This document shows positions 33,201 through 43,895 of a stretch of DNA of 64,000 nucleotides, piece by piece (the first letter of the stretch is position 1; every line of letters starts with the position of its first letter). A program made the position numbers and the translations under genes. The notes below the pieces were generated by a model that ran no database searches, was not told the DNA's origin, and saw only the letters and a program-made list of their open reading frames with translations. The DNA is taken from assembly GCA_019828595.1 (NCBI GenBank), contig JAHQRK010000002.1, forward strand, positions 2,542,001-2,606,000, read 5' to 3'. Source of the DNA: Aphanomyces cochlioides (Eukaryota > Oomycota > Saprolegniomycetes > Saprolegniales > Verrucalvaceae).

Positions 33201-36190
33201 GACGCAAACAAATGCGAGCAGTCAAGCGGCAATTGGAACGAGATTTCCGTGCCGACATTGCTCAAAACCTTGGCCGTTGGGACGCGCGACTCGACGAAGG
33301 ACACGAGCGCATTCGTATCGCAGGCGTCGGTCTTGACGAGCGAGAAATTGTACCCCGCCCCGTACTTGTTCTTCAAGAAGAGCGTCGATCCGACGCAACG
33401 GAGCTCACCTTCAGCCATGATGGCAATGCGGTCGCCGAGAATGTCAGCTTCGTCCATGAAGTGCGTTGTGAGCACCACGATGCGGTTGTACTTGTTGTTT
33501 TGGATGATTTCCCAACTGCTGCGACGACTGTACGGGTCCATGCCAGAGGTTGGTTCGTCCAAGAAGACGACGCGACTATCGCCCAAGAGCGCAATGGCGA
33601 GGGACAACTTGCGCTTCATGCCGCCCGAGAGATCGCTCGAGCGGACATGGCGTTTCTCAGTGAGCCCGACTTCAGTGATCTTGGCGTCGACTTCAGCGAG
33701 GAGCGCGTCCCCGCGGAAACCTTTGATACGGCCGTAGAAAGTCAAATGCTCTTGGACGCTCAACTCGGCGTAGAGCACATCGTGCTGGGGGCACATGCCG
33801 AGCGAATGACGGATTTCACTCAGGTCGTCGCGGAGGGAGAGACCATTGATGGTCGCATCACCGCTCGTGGCTGGAATCATGCCGGTCAACATCGAGATCA
33901 ACGTCGTCTTGCCGGCGCCGTTATGGCCAAGCAAACACGTGATTTGGTTCTTGTACATGGTCAAGTTCATGCCCTTCACCGACACTTTGATGCCGCCAGG
34001 GACGCGGAATTCCTTACGCAACGCTTGGATCTGCAGCGCATCGCCAGTTTCTTCCTGTTGACGCAATTCCGGACCGACAGGTTCCATCATGTCCGTGAGC
34101 GCGGCTTCCAGTTCGAATGCTTCGGCTTTATCCTGGACGCGGCGACTTGGTTGCTTCGTACCACCGAAGACTTTGCGCCAGAAGGATGGACGGAAGGGAA
34201 AGTACCATGGCTCTGGCACGCCGTAGTCTTTCGGGACGACGCGTTCCAAGTAGAGACCCAAGAGCGTGTAGAGGATAATATCAAATAGCATGAAGCCAAG
34301 CGCCGTCGAGAAGCGGAAATTGGCGTACGGCTCGCGGATGTTGCTGAAAGTAATGCCGAGCGAGTTGGCTTCGGCTTTGGCCATCGTTTGGACGCCGAAA
34401 GACATGGCGACCGGCGCAAAGAGGCACACAATTGTCTTGGCGCCTTCCGATGATGTGTCATTGAAGCCAGACGTGATCAAATACATGACGAAGAAGACAA
34501 CGATGCCAATGTACGTGCCGAGACGCGACTTGGAGAAGATGGAGCTCACGAGGAAACCATACGCGAGGACGGACCAGCCGAACAAGAGGAAGAAGATGAA
34601 GACCAAGACGATGCTGCAGTTGGGAAAGAGACCGCCGGCACTCGCCGCCGCTTGGAGAATTGCTGAGATGATGAAGATGACGCCGTAGGTGATGTACCAA
34701 GACCAGATGATCGAGTTGTCTTGGACGCCGAGGATCTTCATGAGTTCGCGCGATTTGTTTTCCTTCTCGGTGAGGAACGCGACCAAGATGGACGAGATGG
34801 AGAAGAGGTACGAGATGATGAACACGATCGCAAAGAACGACTCGACGCTCGTGTAGAACGGAGACGACAAGTACCCTTGAATCGGGAACGGCATGACGCG
34901 CTGGCCATAGTACGACTGCGGCGCTTGACGCAGCGGCGCGACAAGAGCATCTTGACTGGCTTGTGGCAGGTTGGACAAGTCAATCTTGGTCGGCAGCGGC
35001 TGCCTGTTGAAAAAAATGACGGCATTCTGCATGATGGCGTCGTTCTGGATTTGCTTGAGGAGCCGCGCGTCCGTGTCGGGAGAAGATGCCGTAGTCGCCG
35101 ACGGATTCTGGCAAGTCACGTTGGCTGTAGTGTTGAGAGTTGGCAGACATGCCACGAACCGCGTCACGAGAGTCTGGAGGGTCAAGAAACCAGTCGTGGC
35201 ATAGTTTTGGTAGCTCGTTTGATCCAAACTGCGCTGGAGCGGGTCCGTTGCTTTGATGTTTGTGCGAGGAACATCGCCGATGACGCCGCCACGGCCGAGC
35301 GTCGAGTTGAGACGCAGCGAGACTTGAATCGGGGTCGCCGTACCGAGTTGATCTGCCGATGGAAATGAGTTGAAGACGATCGCGGATTGAATGACAGGAT
35401 GCGCCAAGTCTGTGCCGTAGTTGTCGCTCTGAATGTACGCTTCAAGCGCGGCTTCGTCTTTGTAGAACTCGATGGAGTCGCTCCAGGATGGAATCGTCGG
35501 CGTGACGAGAATCGACTTGTTCGTGAGCTCAACGCGAGGGTACCATTTAGCGACCGTCGTGGCAAAGTAGTTGCGCGTGAACGGCGTATCCGGTGCAATC
35601 GCGATCTTGTATGGAACGACTCGGCCGCGGCATTCGGTTGGGACCGCGTATGGCGAGTTTGGATCTGTGCTGACCTTGCCTTCGAGCGCAAAGCGAGCGC
35701 ATTGAATTTGATCCGCTTGAGAGAGTTCGTTGAGGTTTTTGCCACCGAGAAACCCTTGCAGTGCCATGTTGAGCAGGTATCCCGACATGGAGGTCTCAGT
35801 CGCAAAGTAGGAGGAGAAGTTGAAATTGTAGCCCGCCATACTAACTTGACGCGTCTCGAACAAGCTGTGCGACGTGCCCGTATTGTTATTCACGGACGGC
35901 GTCGTGTCGCTCCATCCATCCGGGACATTCACGTCGTCCGTGAGTTTCTTGAGTCCGCCAAGGAGGATGATGAAAAGCACAGGAACGATCATCTCGAGAG
36001 CCCATTTCACAGGGTGTTTCTTCTTGAGAAGAAAGTTCTTCCACAAGAGCGTCTGGATATGGCTCTTCGGGAGAGGAGGAGCTGCCGATGACGGAGTTGA
36101 CGCCGTCGATGAAGGCATGAGTGGGCTCTGTGGCGTTTCCAACAATGGCGTCTTCCATTCGGTCAGCGTATTTTTAATCGATTCCACCAT
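30266..36190 (-). CDS. Full-length ABCA-subfamily ABC transporter
   Basis: An intronless frame of 1974 residues from ATG 36190; the open frame extends further to a GTG at 36265, but this is the first Met. The layout is TMD1-NBD1-TMD2-NBD2. Each TMD begins with one helix and a large extracytoplasmic loop, as in ABCA proteins. NBD1 has Walker A GHNGAGKTT, signature LSGGMKRKLSL and Walker B VVFLDEPTSGMDP. NBD2 has GINGAGKTS, LSGGNKRKLSVA and IIFLDEPSTGMDP. Both sites look catalytically intact. ABCA proteins move lipids across membranes of the cell surface or endolysosomes. A 274-bp MITE lies 77 bp upstream of the ATG. It ends in a short hydrophilic tail. Confidence 0.96.
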   Translation of the reverse strand: MVESIKNTLTEWKTPLLETPQSPLMPSSTASTPSSAAPPLPKSHIQTLLWKNFLLKKKHPVKWALEMIVPVLFIILLGGLKKLTDDVNVPDGWSDTTPSVNNNTGTSHSLFETRQVSMAGYNFNFSSYFATETSMSGYLLNMALQGFLGGKNLNELSQADQIQCARFALEGKVSTDPNSPYAVPTECRGRVVPYKIAIAPDTPFTRNYFATTVAKWYPRVELTNKSILVTPTIPSWSDSIEFYKDEAALEAYIQSDNYGTDLAHPVIQSAIVFNSFPSADQLGTATPIQVSLRLNSTLGRGGVIGDVPRTNIKATDPLQRSLDQTSYQNYATTGFLTLQTLVTRFVACLPTLNTTANVTCQNPSATTASSPDTDARLLKQIQNDAIMQNAVIFFNRQPLPTKIDLSNLPQASQDALVAPLRQAPQSYYGQRVMPFPIQGYLSSPFYTSVESFFAIVFIISYLFSISSILVAFLTEKENKSRELMKILGVQDNSIIWSWYITYGVIFIISAILQAAASAGGLFPNCSIVLVFIFFLLFGWSVLAYGFLVSSIFSKSRLGTYIGIVVFFVMYLITSGFNDTSSEGAKTIVCLFAPVAMSFGVQTMAKAEANSLGITFSNIREPYANFRFSTALGFMLFDIILYTLLGLYLERVVPKDYGVPEPWYFPFRPSFWRKVFGGTKQPSRRVQDKAEAFELEAALTDMMEPVGPELRQQEETGDALQIQALRKEFRVPGGIKVSVKGMNLTMYKNQITCLLGHNGAGKTTLISMLTGMIPATSGDATINGLSLRDDLSEIRHSLGMCPQHDVLYAELSVQEHLTFYGRIKGFRGDALLAEVDAKITEVGLTEKRHVRSSDLSGGMKRKLSLAIALLGDSRVVFLDEPTSGMDPYSRRSSWEIIQNNKYNRIVVLTTHFMDEADILGDRIAIMAEGELRCVGSTLFLKNKYGAGYNFSLVKTDACDTNALVSFVESRVPTAKVLSNVGTEISFQLPLDCSHLFASMFSELDANLEKFGVLSYGISVTTLEEVFIKVAEVGDEHHQHTLQPRTNGADRREDKGFKIDVNTPKQSKLAMFFIHFAALFKKRWRTAKRDRKIVLFGVLLPIAFIILGISILKFSSLATNDKPMRLGLGNYSLGASTPVPIYCVSDSDAWCSALQSTFKGGQVAILPKETYATTTPTVFNFSYTSPPIQPNDTTGICLKTGEQLWNRGYGPTPVLGQYGAYIVRGSSQTGEISYVMAVNTTAPHAAANYKALMDQTVVQIVSQNNPAATLVVTSHPLPLTAKTKTLFTTFISFATAICVVLAFCFFSASVVPYLVSEKHPSHNSKHQQLVSGVSLPAFWLANFAWDLLLFTIPCAFALLTIYLFDITPFTGNSCTTCASTPFAGVAALLILLGFALISLCYCLSYLFRDSSSSQTFTIMINMVLGVVLMTVSVVLDVLDSTKDINKSLKFIWRLSPLFNVGNGLNSLAIFTVRATFARDGYVPGLSVFDTKVLGWEVAFLAVESFVFPLIAIGIDYLLSFPKIKAAVMKDPQVADEPYEVDQDVQAEETRIASGGADKDAVVMKSLRKVYKGGKVGIVNMSLALPKGECFGYLGINGAGKTSTMKILTGDVLPSKGSATLGGFDILSQQLDVRRLIGYCPQFDALIDLLTVREHLELFASIKGVPSKFIDATVKDKMEQLNLNDFENKLAGTLSGGNKRKLSVAIAMIGSPPIIFLDEPSTGMDPVSRRFMWDVVADISTRSKESTILLTTHSMEECEALCTRVGIMVGGRLRCLGSIQHLKNRFGDGLMMHVKLAAVTSDAVAAMISSQMQGETTITKATLDSVCARLGKGLRASHISSDHPTGYVLADLLERQQSLSVKDFCTWWLSEDRFDAFSRYLTSAFAAQQGSAQLLERQNDQSRFKLLSPNLMLSSVFALVEGCKRELHVEEYTVAQTTLEQIFNNFACQQTQERGVARGVIKDEPTAMNDHYVAAPV

Positions 36191-36267
36191 ACTGTGCGTT
36201 ACAGATCTTTTCGACGACACATGAATTCGTCCATGTTCCCAGGTTGGCCTGCGATCACCAATCACAC

Positions 36268-36541
36268 GGGGACGGATAAAGGCACCACCCCGGTACTTAA
36301 ATAAGAAACATATGTTGCTTTTGTGTTGCCTAGGAGCCTAAACAAGAGTGCGTTGAAGTTGAACAGGGTAGGCGTACATGCTGCTCTGCCGTGGCGAAGG
36401 ACGTGCCAGGCTCAGGAGCTGCTTGGCGGCGCAGTTTCAGCTGGCACAGGCAAACCCCGAAGAGCTTTACCCTAAACATTTCCTTATTTAAGTACCGAGG
36501 TGGTGCCGCTAACCTCCTGGGGTGGTGCCTTTATCACTTCC
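36268..36541. mobile_element. 274-bp MITE with 10-bp target duplication
   Basis: The terminal inverted repeats GGGGACGGATAAAGGCACCACC (left) and the reverse complement of GGTGGTGCCTTTATCACTTCC (right) enclose a non-coding centre. An inner arm GGCACCACCCCGGTACTTAAATAAG (36281-36305) pairs with 36483-36507 with one mismatch. CCAATCACAC is duplicated on both sides (36258-36267 and 36542-36551). A 9-11 bp duplication is typical of Mutator-like elements, so this is probably a MULE-derived MITE. It sits in the proximal promoter of the ABCA gene. Confidence 0.82.
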
Positions 36542-36551
36542 CCAATCACAC

Positions 36552-37358
36552 TCACTTTCACATTGGGTCGACCCACTCTAACGACGTCAACTGTAGTCGG
36601 GCTGCAGCTCGTTGTTCACAGACGACACACAATACAATATAATTGTACTTACCCCTCTTAACGCAGGAACGAACGCAAGATTCTCAAGCAGCTGGATGAC
36701 GTCACTGGAATACGGCGGCGCCAAGTTCGAGCAGCACGAGATGCAGATGGAGACGTTTCTCAGGGGAAGATGGAGAGTTTAGGTCATCAATTATTTGGCG
36801 ACGGCGGCGGTGTCAGACACGAGCACGAGCATTGTCATCACCACGAGGAGTTAAGATCCACGTAATCGTCTGGCTTACTCGTAATCCGTCGTGGGCCGAC
36901 GACTTCATCTGAGCTCACCACAAACAGAGAAATTAGTCAGAATAGTTCAAATAGAAAGATTTCTGTAAAATATATTGTGGATATTTAAAATAATATCTTT
37001 GTTTTAGTATTAAATTGTGATATTTTTATTTGTATATTCCTAAGAATTTGAGTAAACTTGACCAAATCGTTAAAATTCAAACTAATTTGAATCATTTGGA
37101 GATAATTCGACCAAAATAGCATCGAAACTGATAATTTCGTTGAAAATTGTACGAATAATCAGCTCGTTTTCTGCTTATTTTTGGATAAATTTCCAACATT
37201 TCTGTAGTTTTTTCATGTTTTTCTTATATTTTGGCATCCGACAATTGGCCAAAAAAAAGAAGATCAACAAGATGTTTCATATATAACCTTTCATAATTGA
37301 TAAATATAAACTTTCACTAAACAACGTTGGGGTACAGACCGACGAGGACGGCGGCGTC
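36552..37358. other. AT-rich intergenic region between ABCA and the first thioesterase gene
   Basis: It holds the divergent 5' regions of the ABCA and thioesterase genes. The stretch 36950-37260 is very AT-rich with A/T runs. I see no gene, RNA or repeat beyond the MITE at its left edge. Confidence 0.6.
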
Positions 37359-38492
37359 ATGCTGACCAGTGTAGTCGTCAGAGTGCTCATCATGGCGGTG
37401 TCGGGCAACTGGGGAATATGGGAAGAACAAGTTCCACCATCTCTCTTTGCCCATGAGTACATCGTGGACGTGCCAACGAAGTATGTCCAAGGACCGACCG
37501 CGTCGTTCTACCCCGTTGTCATGATGCACGGCATGAATGATGCTGGCCACAATGGGCACATGGAGCGATTGAGGACTGTTGTGTCTGATACATTGGATGG
37601 CGCGTACGTGACCTCAGTTCAAATCGGGCGAAATGTGCAAGAAGACGAGTACAACAGCGTCCATTTGACCATGGATGAGCAGGTTGCAAGGTAATAATTC
37701 TGTCCCTTTGAATGTAACTTCAAGCGCAATCCATGCAGATTTGCAGCGATCGTAGCACGAGATCCTAACCTGCGCAAAGGATTCCATGGCATTGGTTTCT
37801 CTCAAGGCGGACTCATCATCCGAGGATACATTGAACGCTTCAACGACCCGCCCGTGATTGGATTCCTTGCATGTCATTCTCCTCTTGCAGGCATCGGATC
37901 CTTGCCAATCTGCGACCCGAAAGACTTCTTCTGCAGACAGCTGAACAAGTTCTTTGGTGAGTTTGCCTACTCGAATGAATTGCAGCACAAATTGGCGCAG
38001 TCCAATTACTACCGCGACCCGACGCGCATCAACGAGTACCTTCATCACGGTTTGTACAATTGGATCGAGTTGAAGCTCATCCCTTTCAAGTTCGGTACCT
38101 TCCCGACATCAACAACGAGCGCGCTGAGACGAACGCGACGTACAAGTACAACTTTGCATCGCTCCGGCAGTTGATCATGGTGCGAGCACTAAGAGATACA
38201 CAGGTGCGGATTGATGGATTGCACTTAAGCATATCCAATGCTATGTGTTGGATAGATTTCTCCCATCATGTCATCGTGGTTTGGTGCGTACAAAGATGGC
38301 GACTGGAGTTCCATTTTGCCCATGAATGAAACGGCATGGTATCAAAGCGACGCGTTTGGATTGAAGACACTGCATACGTCAGGGCGCGTCACGATGTACG
38401 AGACGCCAGACAATCATCTCGAGTTTAGCGACGAAACTCTCGCCAAGTGGGTCCATGATCACTTCCGCCTTGAGTCTATGCAACGCAAGTAG
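37359..38492 (+). CDS. Palmitoyl-protein thioesterase, copy A
   Basis: Four exons (37359-37690, 37739-38049, 38091-38203, 38256-38492) with introns of 48, 41 and 52 nt encode 330 residues. The alpha/beta-hydrolase fold shows the oxyanion region PVVMMHGMNDAG, the nucleophile elbow GIGFSQGG (Ser) and a later His in TPDNHLEF. The family-specific strings SNYYRDPTRINEYL and YLPDINNE match the PPT1 pattern. The enzyme removes fatty acyl groups from cysteines of proteins in the lysosome. The N-terminus (MLTSVVVRVLIMAVSG) is a plausible but weak signal peptide. Copy B follows head-to-tail 73 bp later and shares exon layout and sequence, so the pair arose by tandem duplication. Confidence 0.9.
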
Positions 38493-38565
38493 TCAGTGTA
38501 AATAAATTATGCCAGTGCAAGTATACGACTTGACAGGTGGTTTGATCAACTTCGAGATCTTCGTC

Positions 38566-39820
38566 ATGCGTTGGATTGCGACATCGCTGGTAGTCTTGGC
38601 GGCTGTGACTAAAGCCCATCGCCCTGCCGTGTGGCAACCTGAAGGACTCTATGGGGGCGAAGGAATGATCGTTGCGTTGGATGAAGGGCACATTCTTCAC
38701 GAGGAACGCATTGCGCCGCACACTTTGCCCGTTGTGGTCATGCACGGAATGGGTGATGCAGCACAGAATCCTGGAATGCAACGTCTTCGCAAAGTAAGAT
38801 GCTTGCCGCAGCACTGTGACTTTGCTGACTTTGATTGCAGGCGATTGAGGACCGTGTCGGGACCTATGTAACCAATGTCCAAATCGGGTCAAGTCAAGCA
38901 GAAGACACGTCGAATGGCTTCTTCATGAACCTCAACAAGCAGGTCGACTATTTCGCCAACGTCGTCGCCAAGGTATTCTCTTACTGCATCCAAGTGACGA
39001 GCTCAACCAAACGCCAGGATCCAAAGCTTGCGAATGGCTTCAACGCAATGGGCTTTTCCCAAGGCAATCTTGTTATTCGAGGCTACATTGAGCGCTACAA
39101 TAACCCTCCTGTCCACAGTTTCCTCTCGGTCCATGGCCCTTTGGCTGGCGTTGCAGCGCTGCCGCATTGCCAGCCCACCAACATCATTTGCAAGACTATC
39201 AGCCAGGTATTTAGACATTTCATGCGGGCCGATGAATTAAGCCATACGTAGATGATTTCGACTGCGGCATATGCAGATTCGATCCAAGGTACTCTTTCTC
39301 GGTGTTGTTTTGCTGACGAACAACTCTTGCTTCATTTTAGCCAAAGTAACCCAAGCCAACTACTTTCGAGATCCTAAGCGCATTCCTGAATACTTGGAGC
39401 ATGGTCGGCATCTCTATCCTCACTCCATGCTTGATCATAAACACTAGCCCTCTTTTTGCCTGACATCAACAATGAAAAGGACTCCAAGAACGCAACGTAC
39501 AAGGATAACTTCGTCAACTTGGACCGCTTGGTACTTGTCCGAGCAGCCAAAGACACGATGGTCTACCCTCACGTATAATGTCGGCCTTGAGATAGACCTC
39601 ACAATAGTCCACCTAGGCATCGGAATGGTTTGGTGCCTATGAAGACGGCAATTGGGATAAAGTTCTCCCCATGAATGAGACTACATGGTACAAAGAGGAT
39701 TCATTTGGGTTGAAGACTCTCGATCAGCAAGGCAAGATCACGTTCATCGAAACGCCAGGCGACCATTTGCAACTATCCACGACATTATTGCTTGGTTGGA
39801 TTGATCAATATTTTGCGTAA
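38566..39820 (+). CDS. Palmitoyl-protein thioesterase, copy B
   Basis: Seven exons (38566-38793, 38841-38972, 39018-39206, 39252-39288, 39341-39403, 39448-39572, 39617-39820) encode 325 residues. ATG 38566 is preferred over the in-frame ATG 38509 because it opens a good signal peptide (MRWIATSLVVLAAVTKA). Motifs are PVVVMHGMGDAA, AMGFSQGN (nucleophile Ser), SVHGPLAG, FLPDINNE and TPGDHLQL (His). The 45-nt second intron is in frame and has no stop; I remove it because the paralogue lacks those residues and it has GT-AG ends. Copy B has extra introns relative to copy A. Its stop lies 4 bp from the stop of the convergent RecQ gene. Confidence 0.88.
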
Positions 39821-39824
39821 GATC

Positions 39825-41442
<1,618 letters not shown>

Positions 41443-41445
41443 CTA

Positions 41446-41470
41446 TATCCGGATACATAAATACCGGATA
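41446..41470. promoter_or_regulatory. TATCCGGATA plus TACCGGATA in a divergent promoter
   Basis: A perfect palindrome TATCCGGATA (41446-41455) and a second box (41462-41470) lie in the 256-bp gap between the RecQ and phosphatase start codons, 52 bp upstream of RecQ. Confidence 0.55.
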
Positions 41471-41650
41471 AAACGGTGAAATTAAATATATTGTAGAATT
41501 CGATATAGTTAGGCTTCAACACCTTCAAAAATACATATATATTGTAAAAATCTATATTTAGCCCTCAAATATTGCTCATGCGACGGTTACCGACGGCTTT
41601 CATTGCCCAAATATAGAGCGATCGACGCATTTGCCGAAGGAACCAGCCCT

Positions 41651-43092
41651 ATGGAGATGAAGAGAAAGCTCGAGTCGTCTCCAGATGTGAGCGAAGTCAA
41701 GACATTGAATCGAGTCGAAGCGAACGACTCATCTACAGCACCGACGAGCAAAATTAAAACACGAAAGCGATCTATTTTGCCCGACATTCATAACCCCCAC
41801 GATGTGGTTGAGCCCGATATGGTCGACGGAGGGCGAGATGATCCAATTTCTGACGATGATGCTTCAGAAGACGATCCCCCCAAACTCGTTGAGCGACGAA
41901 TATCATTCGTCTTGGACGATCCAGCATTTCCATCAGCTCTTGGAACAAATCCATCAAGCCCCGACTTGCTCGAACCTTCTCGGAAAAATTCTCCCAGCCA
42001 AGATGCAGCTTCCCCACAAACGATCCAAGATTCTATCCACCCGACATATCCACCGAAGCGAGCACGGAATCGAAACCCTGGCAATTTGCTCCTCGATTTG
42101 TCCCAAATGAGCCCAATTCCGTCTCCCAAACATACCAAGTCCGACTACGCCAATGTATGCTCTCAAGTCACAGATTTTTTGTTCGTTGGCGGAGCTGTCG
42201 TAGCGGCCCAACGTGAAGTACTGGAAGGACATGGCATCACCCATGTAATCAACTGTGCTGCATCGGTCACGCCAAATTTTTTCCCCCGAGACTTTGATTA
42301 CTTTAATTTGCGTCTTCGAGACCACGCAACGCAAGACATTCACCAGCACTTTTACAACATTTTCCAATTCATTGACGCGGCACGAGCCGATCACGGCAAG
42401 GTATGCTGCCTTTTCTCTCTGCTTATTGACCATATTCCTTGCAGGTTTTCATTCATTGCGTCAAGGGCATTTCGCGATCCCCCACAATGGCCATTGCATA
42501 TCTGATGGCGCGGGAGCACCTTAGTCTCTATCCTGCTCTTGAACTTGTGAGAGCGTCCAGGCCTGTGATCGACCCAAATGCTGGTTTTATTTTCCAACTG
42601 AGCGAATGGGACGCCGCACGCCAGAATACTCGTAAGCAAGTCAAAGTCTTTCGAGTCGCTATGGCCGCAAGTGACGCTGACTTGAGTGCCTCTCGATATC
42701 CCCTCATCATCGGTCCAATCCAACCAGACCAATTGATTGCCTCACGAAACCCAACGCAAGAACAAATTCACGTCCGTTGCCCACATCTTCCTTGTCCATT
42801 GAGATGCAGATATATTTGTAGGATGAACACGCGACGTCTTGTTTTGTGATTTGCTCAATCGAAGCCAAGTATTGCACACTATGGTGTGGCCGCGACGCCT
42901 CGGATGAACTTGTTGAGACTGGAAAACAAGCTGTGGTAAGATATTTTCCGTTAACTTGCTAAGTTGATTTCTTAGCGGTTGCTGCAAACATACGAAGGGT
43001 TTCCAGACACGTTTGATATTGTATGGAGTGGTCAAGAGCCAAGCGCATTTTGGAGTGTACTAGCGCCTGAAAACGACCCCAACTCGATGTAA
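41651..43092 (+). CDS. Dual-specificity phosphatase with C-terminal gelsolin-like domain
   Basis: Four exons (41651-42400, 42445-42771, 42822-42935, 42976-43092) encode 435 residues. ATG 41651 is the first Met of the frame. Residues 1-165 are polar, Ser/Pro/Asp-rich and probably disordered. The DSP domain (about 170-325) has LFVGGAVVAAQ, ITHVINCAA, the general-acid Asp in LRLRDHA, and the signature HCVKGISRSPT with catalytic Cys and Arg. After a linker, the joined last exons give a gelsolin-type repeat (CTLWCGRDASDELVETG and WSGQEPSAFWSVL). Plant MKP1 phosphatases have the same DSP-gelsolin pairing and act on MAP kinases. The domain only appears after splicing. The stop is 9 bp from the stop of the convergent gene. 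Confidence 0.88.
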
Positions 43093-43101
43093 GTGTTTGT
43101 A

Positions 43102-43515
43102 TTAACTTTTGCACGCGGGGTCTCGCCATTCTTGGAGAAGCGTTCGTAGCGCCGCCACTTCAGCTCGCAATGCATGGATTTCCGACAGCAAGAGAGGTGT
43201 GAGGGAAGTTGGTTCACTAGACGACTGAGGAGCTTGCATGGATCTCGTCATGATGAAGCCAATCAAGCAGACAGTCATGATACATATCACGCCAAGATTC
43301 TCATGAGGATTTCGCCAGGAAGAGCGTAGCAACTCAAACACAGATGATTCTGGAGAGTCCTCATTGTCGGCTGTGACTTGTGGGCGAGGATATCGAGGTG
43401 CATCACTCTGAGGCGTACAGACAAACTCGTCCAAGCCACTCTTAGCTCTCAATTGCGGGCGGTGGAGCAGTGGCGACTCCAGGCCTTCGCGCATTAGACG
43501 CCGCTTCGGGAACAT
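43102..43515 (-). CDS. Small single-pass membrane protein, unknown function
   Basis: 137 residues from ATG 43515, intronless. The first 80 residues are polar with basic patches. One hydrophobic segment (LGVICIMTVCLIGFIM, about 87-102) is a likely transmembrane helix. It is followed by a short coiled-coil-like tail (LLSEIHALRAEVAALRTLLQEW). Lack of a signal peptide suggests a signal-anchor or tail-anchored-like topology. I do not recognise a family. It converges on the phosphatase gene with only 9 bp between stops, so transcripts probably overlap. Confidence 0.65.
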   Translation of the reverse strand: MFPKRRLMREGLESPLLHRPQLRAKSGLDEFVCTPQSDAPRYPRPQVTADNEDSPESSVFELLRSSWRNPHENLGVICIMTVCLIGFIMTRSMQAPQSSSEPTSLTPLLLSEIHALRAEVAALRTLLQEWRDPACKS

Positions 43516-43548
43516 TTTCGAACAAACAACTATTTTTAGCACCTTCAA

Positions 43549-43895
43549 CGAAGGGGACGCGACTTTGGTGTCATCTTGTCGCCAGGTAAGTCAAACGGAG
43601 ATGTCTTAAGCGACAAGATCTACTGTAAAACAACGAATGCTCACCTCATTGCCTAGTGGGAACCAAAACTAAAACTATTATCGATGGCGCATTGAAATTG
43701 AATCACCACCTCGCCGGGAAGAAAAGACGAACCACACGCACAAGAAGGAAGAGGCGTTTTCGCGGTGGTTGCATGTGACTTCCATCCAGAAATAGCGCGC
43801 TTATTATAGCACCTTGGCAAGGGCACCAAGCTATTTCAAGTTGATGTGTTTGCGATCTGTCGATTCGTTTCATTTGCCCTTTCATCGATTTGTTC
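43549..43895. other. Divergent intergenic region
   Basis: About 350 bp shared by the small membrane-protein gene and the metalloprotease gene. No motif stands out and no RNA gene is seen. Confidence 0.5.

Noticed and set aside
32972..34288. 438-codon plus-strand ORF
   Set aside because: It lies wholly inside the ABCA gene opposite its first nucleotide-binding domain and shows no motif of its own.
38509..38565. Upstream in-frame ATG of thioesterase copy B
   Set aside because: It lies 16 bp after the stop of copy A and would put a polar stretch before the signal peptide; ATG 38566 fits a secreted protein better.
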